In this document: in pieces, positions 36,798-49,300 of the stretch
How positions within the stretch are numbered: position 1 is the stretch's first letter
Layout: each line of letters starts with the position of its first letter
Source: Oreocharis arfaki
Taxonomy: Eukaryota; Chordata; Aves; Passeriformes; Paramythiidae
Direction of reading: 5' to 3'
Assembly (NCBI GenBank): GCA_013398015.1
Contig: VZRR01014180.1
Location: forward strand, 124,001-188,000
DNA length: 64,000 nucleotides
Position numbers and translations under genes: made by a program
Notes under the pieces: model-generated
Databases searched by the model: none
The model's input: the letters and a program-made list of their open reading frames with translations, nothing else
What the model was told of the DNA's origin: nothing

Positions 36798-37790
36798 CAG
36801 AACTGCGATGAAGCTGAAGGTGCCGAGTCCACAGTCACCTACATTTGTTAGGTTCAGCACCTTCTAAGGATATTTTGAAATATTTACAGCATTTCTTTGC
36901 TCAAAAAGCAAAGTGCCAAAGGGCAGGGAGCTGGCTGGAGGATCCAGACTGGCCTGCAGAAAATGCTCACAGAGCAAGAAGCTAAACCCAGGTTTATGAA
37001 ACGCACTTGGAAGGAGCTCAGCGGCGTAAATCCCGGTGCTAACAGAGCAGCTCTGAGTCGATTGCAAATAACACACCCTTACTGTCCAGCCACAGCGCAA
37101 TTCCACTGAGCTGTGGCAGAGGGTGATTCCGGTGTCAGATATTTTCATGAGACCCTACTTGACATTTTGGCCGGAAATCCTGTGGCATATTTTGATATTC
37201 CGTGACACACTGTGTTAACCACATGGATTTCCTCCACTGCTTTGATGGACACCGCTACCCACTCAGGCAGAAAGGAGAGTGTCTGGATGAGCCTTTCCCT
37301 CTGACTCCCCCCTGCCAGCACACAAAGCATCAGGCTATTGAAATTACGTTGCTAGATCCAAAATCCCCTGGGAGAAATAACCACTGTTCTGGAGCCTGCA
37401 CGGCTGCATCCTCCCAGACAGATGCATTTGCAGTTTCCCAAGGCAAGGCAGAGACTGAATACAATGCTTCTGATGAGGCTTTTCCAGAGTGGGAGAGACA
37501 GTTTTGCATTGTTTTTGCCATCACCTCACTCTCCACTACATGGCTCAAGGTGATGGTGTTGCTGCAGGTTAAGAATGCACGGCCAGCTCAGGAGGCCTCA
37601 GGTGACAGGTGACACCCCTTGCCTGGTCAGGTGGGGTGTCAAGTGCTGGGTCCTCACATGTGAGATGTAGCAGGTAGACTGACTTCCTCTCAGCTGGATA
37701 GACACCTCTGGAGAAAGCATCCATGTGATGGCTCTCCTGGCTCTCCCTGGAGGATAGCCTGCATCCCAGACACAGCTGCTGTGCTGGGGC

Positions 37791-37829
37791 CTGCCGTGCT
37801 TTGTCACCTGCCGTGCTTTGTCACCTGCC
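37791..37829. repeat. 17-bp tandem repeat, 2.3 copies
   Basis: CTGCCGTGCTTTGTCAC occurs twice back to back without mismatch (37791-37807 and 37808-37824), followed by CTGCC. Perfect identity suggests a recent slippage event. Confidence 0.92.
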
Positions 37830-40529
37830 CAGACATGAGGCCTCAGCATGTGAACCAAGAGGCCAGGGCTCTGGTTAAGGGAAGGAGGGTGCTGGCAGCG
37901 GGGCTTGCAAGGAAGGATGAGCACTGAGCACAGATGAGGACAGATTCAGATGATTGTCTGGGCCCAGACAGGTGCCAGGTCCTGTCTCCTTCTCATCCTC
38001 CCATCTACCCTGCACACCTGGTGCTGCCCACCAGCTGGTACCCCTTGCATGTGCAGCTCCATGTCCACCTACTTCTACCCTGTAGTAAGACCAGAGCCAA
38101 GTGAAGCTAAGACCACAGCAAAGGTCTCAGACCCAGGTCCCTCAGCAGCAGTCGTTATCCTGCTCCCCGCACTGGGTAGGGTGAAGGAATAAACCTCCAG
38201 AGAGGTTGCAGCTGACTGTCACCTTCAGAGTCAGCCACAGACGTAGGACATGGCTATGTGAGCCCAGGGAGCACTAGAGAGGTTTTGGATTTTGACAGCA
38301 TCAGGGCTGCAGTAGTCCAGACAGCTGGGGAGCCATTTCCCAGTGGAGACGACAGCTAATCTCTGGGATTTATCAGATGGGCATCATTTCCTGTATGCTG
38401 AAGGCATTCTGGGAGAGATACCCAAGACACATACAAGGTACTGTTATTGTGTGTAACTATGGATGAGACTTTAAATCTAAAAATACACACATTTCCTACC
38501 CACTCCTGTGTCCTTTCCGCAACCCTTTCTGCTCTCTTACAACACGCAGCTTCTTTGCCCTCTGGGCGTGAGGCTGCTCCTCACGTGGTCCAAAAACTCT
38601 TCAATATCCTGATGACTGGTTCAGACCCATTTGCTGCTGCACTGGGAACCTGAGCCTCTTCAGGGGGAGAGGGAGTACAGTGAAGGGAGAGAAGGTACGC
38701 CACATTCTCCATGCCAACACAATAAACCTTGGCAAACCGATGAGGAAGGTGAACCAGACATCACCAGAGGCAGCAGAGGGAGAGGCAGAGGGCAGAATCC
38801 CAAAGGCAAGAGGCAGAGGATTTGTTGCCAGCTGTTGAGTAGGGTAGCAGAGAGCAGACAGCCGCAAGGAGGCATGGAAAGACCAGACTGGGAGGCTGCC
38901 AAGGAAGACAGAGTCGCATTAAATCTTATTTGTCTTTAAACAAAGTGTTCTAATTGCTAACAAAGGGATTTCAAGCAAATTGTAATAAAACTGAGTTATT
39001 CTGATCAATTACACAGTCAAGCAAATTACGGAAGGAGTCTGAAATATTGCCAGATACAAAAGAGAGATGAAGAAAGAGGAGGAGGAGTTGCAGAGAGAGT
39101 GGGGGAGGCAGTAATTTGAGGGAGGAAAATTACTTGATGGCTTGATAAGGAGAATTATTAAGCATAAATTTGAGATGCAAGTTGCTAAATCTGAATACAA
39201 AATCAAGGGTGGAAATGGAAATTGTGTTTTAAGGCTGGTAAAATTGGAGCAGGGGCAAAGAGAAAAAAAATGTGCAGACAAGCATCAGAGACAGATGCTG
39301 CTGAGGTGTCTGCAAAGATGGTTGCTAACTGCAGCAAGCTGAAAGCAAGGCACGACCCAGGAAAGCAGAGCTTTTTGGTGAGGGCACCAGATCAGTGCTG
39401 AGTGGGCATCAAGCCACATTCCTGCCACAGACATGCTACTTGACCCACAACTGCTTCAAAGCACTTAGCAATGACCTGGTTTGTCACCGGAAGAGTTACA
39501 AGGGCCAGGACCTCAATGCAATCTGAGGAAAGACACACCAAGGCTGACTCATTTGCCTTGTCAGCCTTACCTGAAAACTGTGGCTGACACTTCTTCTGCT
39601 GTCTGGTTTGTGGATTTAAGCTGGAATCATTCCATGTGTATCCATACAGCACCTAGAGCATCAGGCAGGGGTGTTGTAGGGAAGAGAAGACAAGCCCAGC
39701 CCCTGTCTGAATGGAACAAGACTGAAATCCCACCATGACACACAACCCCATGTTTGGCTCTGACTCGGGGACCGTGTACCTCAGGAAGAATGAAATAATT
39801 GTCCCCTGTCCTGCTCAGTCCCTGGATGTTTCCAACCATGCTGCTGGAATCTCCAGGGTCCTCATGACACTGCCAGCGAAATGCTTCAGTTTGCAGCCTG
39901 GCACATTTGGGCAAGTCACCTCCAATTTTATTTTTCCCTAATATTTGATGTGATCAATTTGTATTGGATCACCCCTGCTCGCTGAGCCGGTGCCTGCTCT
40001 GCAGGGCACGCCTGGAGCAGGCAGAGGATCAGGGAACACATCCTCACAGTTTTGTATCAGGTGCACGAGGCCAAGTCTCACCACTCAGAACTGGCAAAGA
40101 AGAGCTTGCCGGGTCTTAGGCTGCAGCCTCCTGCTAGACCTGCCTTTAGCTCCAAGTGTGGAAAATCCAGTGCCTACACTGAGTCTCAGGATCACAAGGA
40201 TGTGGCCCCTGCATCCAGTCCTTCCGTAAAGCTGCTGCAAATATGGTCCAGAGAGCTGTAGCCCAGAAATGCAGTACTCTTCAAGCCAATTACCATACAC
40301 GGTTCATAACCCTGCGACTGACTGGATTAATGGATTATTGGCATGAAGGGATGTAGAAAGATGCTTTTAAAAGAGGAAGTAGAAAACATACAGAGATTAT
40401 TTTTAATGGTGTTTATCTGTCAGAGGACTTCAGAGCTTGTGGGCTTTTGCTGGGCTGGAAGTTCTGAGCCCTAAGAGGAGATAAGAGAAAGGATTAGGGT
40501 ATTACTGCAGCGGTGGAGTTCGTGTGTTT

Positions 40530-40592
40530 TGTATTATTAATGTTTGTAAAGCACTTTGAAAATAAAAAACACCATAAAAGCTCTAAGTGCCG
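40530..40592 (+). mobile_element. Possible tail of an ancient SINE/LINE
   Basis: TATTATTAATGTTTGTAAAG continues as CACTTTGAAAAT and then ATAAAAGCTCTAAGT. This resembles the tail (TGTAAAGCGCTTTGAG...GCTATATAAGTGCTAAGTATTATT) shared by some ancient vertebrate retroposons. The match is by memory and short, so the call is weak. Confidence 0.33.
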
Positions 40593-42079
40593 TATTTAGT
40601 AGGAGCTGCAGAAGAGGAACTTAAGTCTGAAAAGACACTTCTCAGTTATCAGTGCACAGAGAGCTTGTGTTTTTGAGAGGATCCCACAGTCGGATGCAGT
40701 CTGAAGTGGCAGATGAGTTGTTCAAAAGCCAGTACGAGGAGGGCGTAAGAACCCAGCAGGGTTCAAGGAAGGCTCCTGTGTCATGCATCTAAAAAGGAAG
40801 CCACTTAACACTTTTAGGATGAGAAAAAGCCATCAGATTTGCTGGCTCATTTCTCTGGAGCTGACAGAGGAGTGCTCTCTGCACGGCACCTACTTTAGCT
40901 AAACTTTCTTTAAAAGCCTGTTGGACAAGTGAGCTCCCTTGTGGTTTTTAGGAAACTCCTGTAATTGAGGGAAAATCTTGACCCAGGGAGGGTAAGGAAA
41001 GCAGTATTGGAGATCTTCTAGGTAGACACAGCACTCCTGACCAGCAAGAGACAAGTTTACGCAGTCTCCGCCTGTCAGTGAGATAATTCCAGGGCTCAGA
41101 GAAAGGATTTTGGTTCTACACACTTCATTCTCAATACCATTGTTTCACTAAGACAGTGACTCCCAAAGAGAGCCAAGATGAAGCTCCTCTTTACACTGCT
41201 GAACTCCCAGCTCCAGAGCCCTCCTCTAGCGATGCTGGCTGACAAACTACAGAAAAGAGCATTTTTTCCTGGTGAATCCATAAATAGATCTGCAGCATTC
41301 CCACTGACAGCCCTGAGGAGCTTTCTGAGACACCTTTGTCGAAGCAGAGAGGCCTAAGGCCAGCTGAGGCTGTGGACAGGTATTGATAACATATATTCCC
41401 CTCTCCCAGTGACAGGCATGTTCTTGTATCCTCACTGCTTGAAACTCTCTTTGACAAAACAGAGTCTTCGCAGTTTCGCACAGATCTTTCTTCCCACACC
41501 AGTCCCTACGTCAGATCTTTTCTTCATGCCCAGACTACATTTTTTAACCCAGTTTTAAAACCTGTACTTGACAGGCAGAGAGGCTCCAGACAGAGGTCTG
41601 TGTAGATGCATTGTCAGTTCAGCCTCTGTTTGCAGTCATGCATTGACCTTCACAATCTCATTTCCTTGAGACATTAGAGGCACATTAAACCTTACCTGTG
41701 TCAGGAGGTCCCAGTGTGCCAAAACCATCCAGGGCACCTCTCATTTTCCCAGCTCACTTCTTATCTCCCAGCTGCTGAAAGGGACTTAGAAACTTTTTGC
41801 CCTCCCCATTACTGTGCAAAGAGATAGCCCAGTCTTGATAAGGAGCAGGCTGGAGCCGCCCTGCTCACAGTTCTTGCAGCAGCTGGCTGTGCTGTTGCCT
41901 AAGAGTGGTAAGTCATGGTGATAAACGCAGATATTTCACCTTCCACCCTTCCCTTCCGTATCTCAAATCTCGGTGCTGAGGAGCAGCCACACAGGCACTG
42001 CTGCCTCCCCAACCTGCAACATGACAGATGTTAGGTATATTCAAAATGACACCTGCACCCCTCAAGAGCTCCTATCCTG

Positions 42080-42690
42080 TATTTATAGCCCACTGTCACT
42101 GCTCAGATTTATGCCGCTCAAATATTTGTCAGCTGTTATCCCACCTTCCCTGAACATCATTTAACTGAGCTTGACGTATGCAAGCACTTTTAATCTTTCC
42201 TCATGAAGCAATTTTGCCCTTCCCAGGGCCTCTGATCATATTTGTAACTCTTCCTTGAGACAGCATCAGTTCGTCATTGCTGCTCTGAAAATACAGCGAG
42301 GAGCATGGCAGCCTGAGAGGGGAGGAGGGGGAGGATCGTTTCCCACATTCACATTCAGCTCTCTCCCGTGCCACCCCTCCTAAGAGCGCCTTAAACATGT
42401 TTGCCTGCTCTAAAATCCCTCTCTTCCTTGGTCGTCACTGGTCTTTTCCCAACCTGGGTCACTGTTCCTGCTAAAAATCCCAGTCCTGGATTATTTTGTG
42501 ACTCTCCTGAGCCAAGAGGGAGTTCATTTTCTTTCCTTCACGTCTTCCTAATGTCTCTGATGTCTCTATTATTACCCAATCTGCACTGGCATTCACAATG
42601 CCTCCCAACTGAGGCAGGAGAATGTAATTAACAAGCTGTTTACCTCTACTTCCAGCTCATTAATAAATATGTTAAACAAGACCGCTACCT
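42080..42690 (-). mobile_element. Ancient CR1/L3-type LINE, late RT to 3' region
   Basis: On the minus strand, 42682-42620 translates as VLFNIFINELEVEVNSLLIT, then F. This matches the RT segment after the VPQGSVLGP block (LLFNIFINDLEEGVNSLLIKFADD) of CR1/L3-clade LINEs. Further along the element, at 42110-42250, the antisense reads TTTAATCTTTCCTCATGAAG and TCTGATCATATTTGTAACTC, resembling the 3' part of the same old family. The spacing of about 450-550 bp between these blocks fits one copy. No intact frame remains. Confidence 0.66.
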
Positions 42691-43670
42691 TGCTGAGCAA
42701 TGCAAAAACTTGATGAGGCACATAGTTTGCTTTCCAGTTTTCATCCCATGCTGGCGACAGTGAGACTCCTTCAGAGCAAGCTCCTTCCAAACCTTCAGCT
42801 GAGCTGGAATTCATTTCCCCTTGACCTGCTGCGTGCGCACCCTTTCACCCCAGCTCTCGTGAGCCTGGTGATGAGACCCCACCTGAAGGAGGGACAGTGG
42901 GCTGAGTCACCTCAGCGTGACACCGGACCTGTGTCTCACTGCAGAACCCATTTCCCTTTCACAAACTGTGACACCCCACCCACAAGACCTCAGAATACCA
43001 CCAGTCCTCAGTACTGTTCTTCAGCAACTCGTGTCCCAAACTTCATTGTCACCAATTCCCGTCTTTCCTTGCCCCTGGTGCGCGTTCAGCACCAAAAAGG
43101 TGCTACAGCAAATAGGAGCTCAGAGCAGACAAGTATTTTGGTAAACTTAGTTTTTTAGCTTACTTTAAAAATTTTCCCTAACACTCACCTACACCAGCAA
43201 GGGAGACTATGGAGAGACAAAAAACAAAAAAAGAGCTTTGTTCACAGTTAAGGCTCTGTTGCCCAAGGCCTGTAAGAATGGCAAGAGAAGCATGTGCTTG
43301 GTTTCATTAGAGCTGCTTCTGCCTCAAGGCAGGGAACAGCCTAAAAAGAGCCTTGTGGGGCCTTCCAACTCCCTGGTTAATTGATGTCCATAGAACACTC
43401 TTTCCAGGATCATCCCAGAAGGCTGCAGTCAGTGTTACCAGCTTTTATCACAGCTGCACAGCTTTGCCTTTGCCTTTGCCACTGGAGGCAGACTGGAGGG
43501 ACTGCTCTCTGGACCCCGAGGAAAAATGCCTTCAGGTTTCCTGGGGACTGCCATCACAAGTTCCAGAGGTAGAACTAAAATTAGCTGAAACACTGGTTGC
43601 CATTTAACATAATGCTTGCCTGGTGGAGGATGGTAAGCCTCAGCTCAGTGGCAGACTTTAACACTTTGAT
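42691..43670. other. Unique non-coding sequence
   Basis: No gene or repeat is recognised. The 152-codon plus frame at 42700-43158 lacks any domain. Confidence 0.5.
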
Positions 43671-43746
43671 CTTTCAGAAGTGAAAAAAAAAGCTATTTGA
43701 GGATGCTCTTTCAGAAGGGGAAAAAAAAAAGCTATTTGAGGATGCT
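43671..43746. repeat. Two-copy tandem duplication, 37 and 39 bp
   Basis: CTTTCAGAAGTGA, an A run, then AGCTATTTGAGGATGCT is repeated immediately as CTTTCAGAAGGGG, a longer A run and the same end. Only the A-run length and two bases differ, so the duplication is recent. Confidence 0.95.
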
Positions 43747-45340
43747 CCAAGGGAGGAGGTGCATCCTGGGGAAACTCATTTGGTGGTCTGCCGAGGCCCA
43801 GGCAGCTCCAAGGGCCTGAGGTGACGTTCTCTGCCCAGGCTGCACATCCCTGGTGATGCCTGTCCACTGAGAGGTGGGAGGCAGCTGGGGGACACAAGTG
43901 GCAAAACCATGGAGGTCTCAGCAGACCCAGCCTGCCTCCTGCTGCTCTCTGCCACGATGGAGGGATCTCTGCAAAACGCTGTGACATCCACAAGGTGGCA
44001 AATTCAGCTGAAGGATGTTTCCTCAGCATCCTATTTTCCTGTCAGTTTCCAATGAGGATGAGGATGAAGAAGAAGAGGCCAAAAAGAGAAATAGAAGGAT
44101 CTAGAAAGCCTGAAAAGCCTCAGATTGTATCATCTTAAGCTGTCTAACAGAAACTCCAAAAAGTTCATCCCTTGGATGAGTTTTCCTTGTTTGTTTGATT
44201 CTATTGTCCAATTGCTCTCAGCAGTGATGTGGACGTGGGTCAGGCATCTGTCTTCTTCCCTCTGCCAACAGAGCAGGTGAGAAGTGCTCTTCCAGCATTT
44301 CATACCCTCTGGAGTCACCTTGGGCAGGGAGATGGGTTTGCTTGCTTGTTTTTTCCTGATGGATAATTAACATTGCAGGCAGCAAGTGACCCGGGAGAAC
44401 AGAGAAAGTGTGCACACAGCTCAGCCTCTCGGATTGTTCCCCGGGGCCATCTGCTGACCTTGGCATCCAGAGGGTCTTTCCAGTGACTTTGGCTTTCCTG
44501 ATGCTCAGTTTTCTGTTGGATGGTGCCCGATGGATGCCAGAGACTCGCCCCAGCCCTTCCTCACCGCCCCTGTTTACAGGCCAATTAGTGGGTGCTGTGT
44601 TTGTTTTGCAGCCAGCAAGTTAGCCACCCCAGCGATTTAACAGCTGCAATTTTCATTTACAGTTGACTTTGAACAGCCAGTTTTATACATGCAGGGTGAA
44701 ATAATGGTATAATTAACCTAGGAAAATCCATTAAAAGGGTGCGGATGTTCGAAACATGGAGCGCACAATTACGAAACCCCATGACTGGGATTACTGCTGA
44801 GATCTAATTCCTCCTTCCACATCTCATCCCTACATGGATTTCAGACGAGCAATTTTCCCTGCAAGGCTTCGTCACCAAAAGTTTCACCAGCTTTCTAAAT
44901 TTTACTCTTGTAACGAAAAAAAGAAATCAAAACTGGGAATGAAAAATTAATTAAAATAGTTTGAATTGATGGAGTTCTTAGGAAATACCTCATGTTAGTA
45001 ATTTTGGATGTGTTATATTTTAACAGTTTCAAACTGGTCTGTTGCAGTTTGGGCTTTTCCTTTCTGGTTGCTTTTTAACCTCTAATCAGGTCATTTTCTA
45101 ATATGACGAGACATTTTGAAACCTGTACATTTCTTCCTCTCTTAGAACAGACCAGAAGTTTTCTGCCCACTTCCAAACTTTTCTTCGGAGCCGTTCCTCA
45201 AGTTAGTTTTTCAAGCTGGTTGTGTCCATAAAAACGAAACAGAAGACACTTTTCACACAAATCTGCATTCCCACACACTAAAGTAATTAAAAATACATTC
45301 TCCACTCGTTATCATAAACACTGTTTAATCAGGTGTCCAC
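43747..45340. other. Unique non-coding sequence, with an AT-rich conserved-looking block
   Basis: No gene is recognised. A GATGAG/GAAGAA purine patch lies at 44053-44081. The stretch 44640-45060 is AT-rich, lacks repeats, holds several CpG (GTTCGAAAC, GAGCGCAC, TTACGAAA) and many homeodomain-type words, as conserved non-coding elements do. Confidence 0.5.
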
Positions 45341-45388
45341 AGGCTGTTTGTTCCACTGGGCTGTTTGCTCCACTGGGCTGTTTGCACA
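45341..45388. repeat. 17-bp tandem repeat, about 2.7 copies
   Basis: Units of GGCTGTTTGTTCCACTG, GGCTGTTTGCTCCACTG and GGCTGTTTGCACA follow one another with one mismatch between the first two. Confidence 0.93.
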
Positions 45389-45926
45389 GGATGGATAATA
45401 TCCCCCAAGTCAACACCCAGTATTTCTTTTCATGCTCATCAGGTAGTTTTTCCAGACCGCTCCTTTGGACCTTTCTCATCACTTAGATTAATATTTAAAT
45501 TCACTAACTTGGCTTTTGCTTGCCACTTGAGTCCAGAGGGCTGCAGTCCTGCCTCGCTGGGGAGAAGGAGAAGTTGTCCTTGATTCTGATATGAAACGTG
45601 ACAAATTCTGTCTGTTCTGGGGAATATCACTGGGTCTTAGAAATACAGCCTTTGGGGCAGCTCTTCAGCAGGTGTAAATCTGTCCCATTGATGTGGAGGG
45701 AATCCTGTTTGTTCTGGTTTGGGTTTGTTCCCAACTGAACCTCACCATTCTGCCTCTGAGTTAGATGTGAGCTGGCTCACTCTGCCCTGGCTCCTCTGGT
45801 AGTGCCCAGGGCAGTGTCTTTCACAATCCCCCTGTGCACCCCACCAGTAGCTACAACCCTCTGGGGTGCCCAGCTCTCACACCGGCCCCAGTCACAGCTC
45901 TGGGTACAGTATCACCCTCTGTCTGT
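45389..45926. other. Unique non-coding sequence
   Basis: I see no gene or repeat family here. Confidence 0.5.
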
Positions 45927-45962
45927 CCATCCCATCCCATCCCATCCCCATCCCATCCCACC
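45927..45962. repeat. CCCAT microsatellite/minisatellite
   Basis: About seven pentanucleotide units of CCCAT with one extra C. A length-variable simple repeat. Confidence 0.93.
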
Positions 45963-46109
45963 ACAGGGCTCCTGCTGCATCTCACCCCCACTGGCCTTGC
46001 TGCAGCAGCCCCCAGCGAGCTCCACAGCCAAACTGCTCCCTTCCCCTCTGTGCTGGTGTTAATAAATATATTCAACCACTCAGGGCCTGGGGTGACCTAA
46101 GGCTCTCCA

Positions 46110-46330
46110 CTATTAACCTTTCTGCCTGCTGAGAATTGGCCATTTGTTCCTTCCCTTCCTTGCCTGTCTTATCTCGGTTTTAATCCATGTCCTGGCTTTT
46201 CCTCTCATCCTGTGGTTACCAGGTTTCCTTAATAGCCTCCTATGAGGGACTTTATCAAAAGCCTTTTGAAAGCCTTAATAAATTATAGGCACGACTCTGC
46301 CATTCGCTGTTATCTTGTTAACCCTTCTGG
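46110..46330 (-). mobile_element. Ancient CR1/L3-type LINE, RT palm segment
   Basis: Minus-strand translation of about 46282-46180 gives FQKAFDKVPHRRLLRK, then GKARTWIKTEI after a small disruption. This is the RT block containing the LDFxKAFDxVPHxxLLxKL motif, followed by the G..L.WI..WL region, of CR1/L3-clade LINEs. It is short, without 5' or 3' end. It may be the upstream part of the same copy seen at 42.1-42.7 kb (see findings). Confidence 0.78.
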
Positions 46331-49300
46331 AGCATTCCCAGCTGGGGTGAGAGAGCAGAGCCCCTGCCTGCCTACACGGGATCATGGCCAGCTCTGCAGA
46401 AAGCCTCCAGAGCTCTCTCATGTCTCCTGCCTTGTTCAAGAGGATGTGGCATTTGTGATGCTGAAACATTTTCCAGTTTCACTTCCGGAGAAAGAGCTAC
46501 TCTGGGGAACTGAAAAGCCACCCATCAATCCCCCTCACCTAAAAATGTGTTGTGCTGTTTAGTGGATTGGACTGGGGAGTACTTGATATGATTTCTGTTT
46601 CAATTTTGACTTTAAGTCATGACTATACACGGACAAGTATTAGACAGTGAAGATATTTCCAAGCAAAGAAAAGATACTGTGTCATGCAGGTATTGAATGA
46701 GGTTGTTTCAACAATTTTTAAAAGGTCTTTTTATAAATAATTTTGAGGCAGAAGGAATCCACATGAGTTGAATCCAAGTGGATGAGAAGGCTTTTCAGCT
46801 GTACTCCCTTTCGTGGGTGGCAGGATGGTGGCAGGCCATTGTCGCACATAACTGGGAGGAGAACATCCCCAGCCTTACCACCTTGTCCAGGTAACCTCCA
46901 GGATGAGACACGGTGGGGAATGCCCCCTCTCTCCAACACGTGTCCCTCTGCTCCTTCTGGAATTCAGTACCTGGATTCAGAAGGCACCTCCTGCAAGTCC
47001 AAGGCTCCCCTCGGATACCCCTCGGATGTGTATCCCTGTCACTGCAAGCAGCCTTCTCTCCCCACCCCACATCACTCCATCTTTTCAAACCTTCCGTGGA
47101 GGTCATTGATGGCATATTTAATTCCCCAGGGAGCACGCTGTTCAGTCTCAGCCATCTCCTCACCTCTTTTTACCTCTTGCCAGTTTTTGGAGTCAAGCTC
47201 CATCCTCCTGGAATTTTTCCCTTCCACTTGTACCTCAAGCTGCGTCTAAGCCAGAGCAGCTCAGTTACACTTTTCCTGAAATCTCCTGGGTAATTTGAGT
47301 GAGATTGGCTCAGCAGGAAGCGGTGTGCTGGCTCTGTCTGTGCCAGGCAGCTTCAACACTGTGTGCCAACTCCAAGGCCATGGCAGAGCCCTAAAGCTGC
47401 CCGCTGAGAGACCAGGAGAGCAGGAAAAAGCAGGGTGTGATCACCTGCGGGAGTGTGTGGGGCGGCTAAATCCAGAAAACTTCCCTGCAGCACACCAGGA
47501 CCTGACCTGACCCCCATCCTCCTTCAAACTCCTTCTCTACATCTGCTGTGTTGCAAAATGAGGACAGGGCTGCCAGCAACGGCACTGTGGGAAATAGAGA
47601 CGGCACAGATTGGCAAGGGAAGAGCTGTGCCCACAGGGAAGTTCCCCCACCCCCCTGGGTCTCCATCATCAATCAGGTGTTTCCACGAGCAAGGCAGCAC
47701 TGGTACCTGCACCTGAATTAGCAGCGCATTGCTGGGCACCAGGCTAATGCCTCTCTCCATCTGCATAGGACTCCGCGTGCCTTGCTAATAACAAAAAATA
47801 AAAGGAGCTCTGCTGTGTGTATGGACTTTCATATCCCAGGTAGCCTGCGTGTGAATGCCTAATGCCTGCCTGATTATTGTTCGCCTGGTATTCAATAGTT
47901 CGAAAAAATAAAAAGTCCTATAGTTAGAGAACGAGATAGGACTGTTTAATTTCAGGCCATTATCTCCTGGTAATTGCTGGAGGAATTTCATTCTATGCCA
48001 GTGCAATGGGAAAAAAAAAAATCATGTTTTTTCCCCCTTTATGGAAAAAAAAAAAAAGAGAGAGAGAGCCTGCTTTTCTCCAAGGGGTTCAGGGCTTTCA
48101 GGCCACGGTTGGAAGCAAGAGCTGTGGCTGCTTTATCAAATTCACATTTCATTTCCAGCATGCACCCAAGCTGCATGTAAATTATAATGAGAAAAGGGGA
48201 AAAAACAAAGAGATAGAGCTCAAGAGATGGGAAATAATAATGAAATCAAATGAACTCGGGGCCTTTGAAGACTAACAGAGCCACAGACAGACAGATATGT
48301 ACACAGTGACAAAGATAGAGACAAGCAAGAGGCACGCATGAGGAGACAGCAAGAGTAGAAGGCTGATAGTGAGAGACAAAATTGAAGATCTGCACCCACA
48401 ACGTGCACAAGGACACAACATGCGAGTGATCCTGGAAGGATCTCTGCTCCACAAAGACCTTTGAAGCCGAGGTTCTGGGCTGTACAACTCACGGGAGGTT
48501 CCTGCTCCCAGTTTTCCCTGTGTCTCCCAGTCCTGACGTGCTGCGTCGGAAGTCCCAAGGGTGTGTGATGAAACCTAGCACCATTTTCCCTGGGGGAAAG
48601 GACCCTTTCCATTCTTCAAGTTCACAACTCCATCCTTCCCAGTGCAGCCAAGCCATGGAGCTCAGCACGTTGGGAGGATGTGCCCACTGCATGATCTGAC
48701 CTGGGAATCAGTCATTCTAGGAGAGGGGAAGGGGAAAATTCCCACTAAACTCAGCTGCTTCCTAGTCAACTGTTTGAAGGAAAAAGGATTCAGCCCTCTA
48801 CTGAGGTCAAGAGTGAGCCTGGGACATGGAGGACAGCCAGCCTCACCTGCCCAGCTGGAGATGTGGACCTGAAGCCGGAGAATGGGAGCTGTTCTGCTGG
48901 GCGAAGATAAACCCGGAGACCTTCAACTTCTGCTGGATGCTGAGATTTGTGGCACATCTCATAAATGAGAGCTCTGTCAGGGATTTCAGAGGGCTCCAGT
49001 GGTATTTGGGCAGAAAAAGGTCTGCTATTCTGGCTGTCACTTTTCAGCTTTGCCTCCAAACCCTGTAGTGTCTGGCATGACCAAACTGCAAGCAGAGGGC
49101 TGATACCCCGTGAATGTCACTCGTCCAAGACCAGCTGGCAAGTGGTGCATTAAATAGTAGCCAGGATCCCACCATCAAGAGCAAAGTTTGGGGACCATGT
49201 CCCAGTAGCTCCCAAATCATGGCAGAGAGAGAGCAGCCCTTGCTCTCAGTGCATCACATCAGCACCACAAAGGAACAGCCTCTGCAGCCCAGGAAGGTAA

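Larger units (their letters stand above)
36798..42079. other. Unique non-coding sequence, no gene recognised
   Basis: About 5.3 kb without a recognised gene. It contains a 17-bp tandem pair at 37791-37829, a purine-rich patch at 39060-39110, and a short sequence at 40530-40590 that resembles the tail of an ancient vertebrate SINE or LINE. Confidence 0.5.

Noticed and set aside
39900..39930. TTTGGGCAAGTCACCTCC, resembling the MIR SINE core
   Set aside because: Only about 15 bases match and the flanks do not extend it.
44386..44402. GTGACCCGGGAGAACAG, resembling a retroviral primer-binding region
   Set aside because: No LTR precedes it and there is no tRNA complement of useful length.
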